39,261 bases of DNA from Candidatus Zixiibacteriota bacterium (GTDB taxonomy: Bacteria; UBP14; UBA6098): positions 1 through 39,261 of the forward strand of contig DSAF01000088.1 of the NCBI GenBank assembly GCA_011388305.1. Reading direction: 5' to 3'. The translations under genes were made by a program, and so were the position numbers. Under the pieces are notes generated by a model. It saw nothing but the letters and a program-made list of their open reading frames with translations. It was not told the DNA's origin and made no database searches. Positions within the stretch are counted from its first letter, which is position 1. Each line of letters starts with the position of its first letter. This document shows positions 36,952 to 39,261 of this stretch, in pieces.

Positions 36952-37769
36952 TGAGACTGTCCCAAGCTGAAATAGAGCGCTTTTTCGACAATCCGCTCAA
37001 GCGGAGGGAGCACGAACGCGAGCACGACGCCCGTGAGGCCGAGCATTTTGATGCCGAGGCGGATAGATTTATCGCAGATGAAAGCGAGCGAGCGCTTTAT
37101 GTCGATTTCGATGAACCCCTGCCGCCGAGGCACAGGGCGTTTTGGATTGCCGTCGGGCGTGTCGAGGGCAAGCGCGTTCTGGATGTCGGTTGCGGATACG
37201 GCTATGCGTCTGCGAGGCTTGCGCTCTGTGGCGCGGAGGTGACCGCAATCGATGTGTCGCCGAAGATGTGTGAGCTGACGCGCCGCTCCGCCGAGCTTAA
37301 CGGCGTGGATGTCGATGTTCTCTGCGCCAGCGCGTCGGACACCGGCCTTCAGGATGAATCGTTCGACCTTGTCGTGGGGCAAGTTTCGTTGCACCATCTA
37401 ACGCTCGAAACGGCGGGGCCGGAACTGGCGCGCGTTCTGCGCCCGGGAGGAAGGGCGATATTCCTCGAGCCTTTGCAGGTGGGGAAGTTCTTCCTCAAAC
37501 TGCGTAGTCTCGTGCCCGTGCCATGCAAGGAATCCCCCGGCGGCGGCGCGCTCCGGCGTGAAGAAATCGCCGCTCTCGGGGAAATCTTCGGCGATGTGAA
37601 AATGCGCCCCTTCGGCATTGTCGAGAGGCTTCGGCGCGTGAAAGCGCTATCTGCCTTATCACCGCTATTATACGCCGTTGACGGCGCGCTGTTAGCTATT
37701 CCCGGCGCGAATAAGTTCGCCGCTCAAGCATTGATAGTGTTCACCAAAAACCATAACGAACATGTTTAG
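36951..37769 (+). CDS. class I SAM-dependent methyltransferase
   Basis: VLDVGCGYGYASARLALCGAEVTAIDVSPKM, DLVVGQVSLHHL, RVLRPGGRAIFLEPL; overlaps both neighbouring VWA genes. Confidence 0.93.
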   Translation: MRLSQAEIERFFDNPLKRREHEREHDAREAEHFDAEADRFIADESERALYVDFDEPLPPRHRAFWIAVGRVEGKRVLDVGCGYGYASARLALCGAEVTAIDVSPKMCELTRRSAELNGVDVDVLCASASDTGLQDESFDLVVGQVSLHHLTLETAGPELARVLRPGGRAIFLEPLQVGKFFLKLRSLVPVPCKESPGGGALRREEIAALGEIFGDVKMRPFGIVERLRRVKALSALSPLLYAVDGALLAIPGANKFAAQALIVFTKNHNEHV

Positions 37770-38811
37770 ATTTGCAAGTCAATCGGCTTTCTTTTTTCTT
37801 TTGGGCGTGCCGCTATTGGTGATATTCTTCTGGCTCGTCGAGCTTCGCAAACGAAGCCTTCTGGCGCGTTTCGGCGAAATCGAACTCGTTCAGAGGCTCA
37901 CCGCCAGCCGAAGCCGCGGGCTACTCATCGCGCGGAGGACGCTATTCATTGCAGGATATGCACTTCTCGTCCTCGCCATGGCAAGACCGCAACTCGGCAC
38001 GCGCCTCGAGGAAGTCAAGCGTGAGGGTATCGACATCATCGTGGCGATTGATGTCTCGCGCTCGATGCATGCCGAGGACATCGCCCCGAGCAGAATGGCC
38101 AAGGCGCGGTTCGAGCTGAAAAATCTGATAGATAAATTGCGAGGCGATAGGATAGGCATAGTCCCGTTCGCCGGCGATGCCTTCTTGCAATGCCCGCTGA
38201 CCACCGACTACGGCACCGCCAAGATGATACTCGACGCCATCGATGTCGGCGTCATTCCGGAGCCGGGGACGGCTATAGGCAGGGCAATCGAAATCGCAAG
38301 CAAGGGCTTTACGACATCCGAAGGCCGCGCTAAGGTCATCCTACTGCTCACCGACGGCGAGGACAACGAGGGCAGTGCGCTCCCTGCCGCGAAGGCCGCC
38401 GCCGAGGAGGGCATAATAATTTACACTATCGGTATCGGCACGCCAACGGGCGTCCCCATTCCAACATTTGACCGCTACGGCAATCGCACGGGTTATATCC
38501 GCAATTCTGCCGGCGAGATAGTCACCAGCAGGCTCGACGAGGAAACGCTCCAGCGAATCGCGATGGAGACCGGCGGCAAGTATTATCCGGCGCGCCCCGG
38601 TTCGGCGGAGCTTAACGAAATTATCAAAGCCATATCCGGCATGGAGAAGTCCGAAATCGACGCGAGAATTTTCACAAACTATGAGGATCGTTTCCAATGG
38701 TTTCTCATTCCGGCATTACTGCTCTTTCTAATCGCGGGGGCTTTGCCGGAACGGCGCAAGGTCAAGCCGGAAATGCTCTCTCGCTGGGCAGATGCAAACA
38801 CGACCGAATAG
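37762..38811 (+). CDS. VWA-domain membrane protein, BatA/BatB type
   Basis: IVAIDVSRSMHAEDIAPSRMAKARFELK MIDAS; N- and C-terminal TM segments. Confidence 0.95.
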   Translation: MFRFASQSAFFFLLGVPLLVIFFWLVELRKRSLLARFGEIELVQRLTASRSRGLLIARRTLFIAGYALLVLAMARPQLGTRLEEVKREGIDIIVAIDVSRSMHAEDIAPSRMAKARFELKNLIDKLRGDRIGIVPFAGDAFLQCPLTTDYGTAKMILDAIDVGVIPEPGTAIGRAIEIASKGFTTSEGRAKVILLLTDGEDNEGSALPAAKAAAEEGIIIYTIGIGTPTGVPIPTFDRYGNRTGYIRNSAGEIVTSRLDEETLQRIAMETGGKYYPARPGSAELNEIIKAISGMEKSEIDARIFTNYEDRFQWFLIPALLLFLIAGALPERRKVKPEMLSRWADANTTE

Positions 38812-38817
38812 AGGTTA

Positions 38818-39261
38818 ATGAGTATCCAAAACAGCATAAAAAACTGGGCGATAGACACTTATAAAACCACTATGCGTATTTATAAGCGCTTCACCGCCGA
38901 TGACGGCATGACGACCGCCGGAGCTTTGAGCTTCTATTTTCTTATGAGCATCCTCCCGATGACGCTACTTGGGCTTTCGATCTTTGGGTATATTCTCGGA
39001 AGCCCGACGGCGGCGGTTTCCGCGATAACGACCTTTGGCAAAATCGACCAGATTTTCCCCGAAGGGACGCTGGATGTCGAGGGAATCCTCGCCGATTTGG
39101 TGATGGGCAAGCAAGTAATCGGAATAATCGGGCTTCTTATGTTGCTGTGGTTCTCCGGAAGCGTGTTCGAGACGGTGGAACACACTGTCAACAGGGTTTT
39201 CAGAGTGACGGTCAAGCGCGGCTTCATCCGAAGAACACTCATTATATACTCTTTCTTGCTC
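38818..39261 (+). CDS. YihY/BrkB-family inner membrane protein, truncated by the window end
   Basis: Hand translation MSIQNSIKNWAIDTYKTTMRIYKRFTADDGMTTAGALSFYFLMSILPMTLLGLSIFGYILG...; no stop before 39261. Confidence 0.88.
   Translation, partial: MSIQNSIKNWAIDTYKTTMRIYKRFTADDGMTTAGALSFYFLMSILPMTLLGLSIFGYILGSPTAAVSAITTFGKIDQIFPEGTLDVEGILADLVMGKQVIGIIGLLMLLWFSGSVFETVEHTVNRVFRVTVKRGFIRRTLIIYSFLL

Noticed and set aside
1-39261. CRISPR arrays, tRNAs, rRNAs, transposase genes or prophage genes
   Set aside because: No regularly spaced direct repeats, RNA-gene signatures, or transposase/integrase/capsid motifs found by reading the sequence and ORFs

Overview
This 39.3 kb window looks like the chromosome of a diderm bacterium. 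YidC has a long periplasmic N-terminus, and RND/TolC and OmpA-type proteins are present. Taxonomy cannot be fixed from sequence alone; an uncultivated FCB-like lineage is only a guess. Coding density is high, and there are no tRNA, rRNA or CRISPR features that I can see. Main blocks: (1) exported cyclophilin and SagB-type nitroreductase; (2) minus-strand housekeeping block rpmH-rnpA-yidD-yidC-mnmE-DUF1385-prfA, without dnaA, with ftsY divergent to it; (3) a large Ycf48/BNR-like propeller lipoprotein; (4) ribD coupled to an isolated hypC; (5) an OmpA/PD40 protein, an orphan histidine kinase and two TPR lipoproteins; (6) a small secreted Cys/His-rich protein; (7) a GT2 glycosyltransferase; (8) a TetR-TolC-MFP-RND efflux operon; (9) REC-only regulator plus HtrA; (10) an expanded Bat-type operon (BatD-like x2, MoxR, DUF58, two VWA proteins) that also contains a GGDEF protein, a methyltransferase, an OMP-like protein and a SurA-like protein without a parvulin domain; (11) a truncated YihY/BrkB gene. 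The most unusual signal is non-coding. Two intergenic cloverleaf-like elements (20600-20752 and 27244-27381) have nearly fully base-paired arms. They share an outer stem, the base of the middle stem and the middle loop, while other arm sequences differ but still pair. They lie in opposite orientation on either side of the efflux operon and may represent an undescribed structured repeat family.
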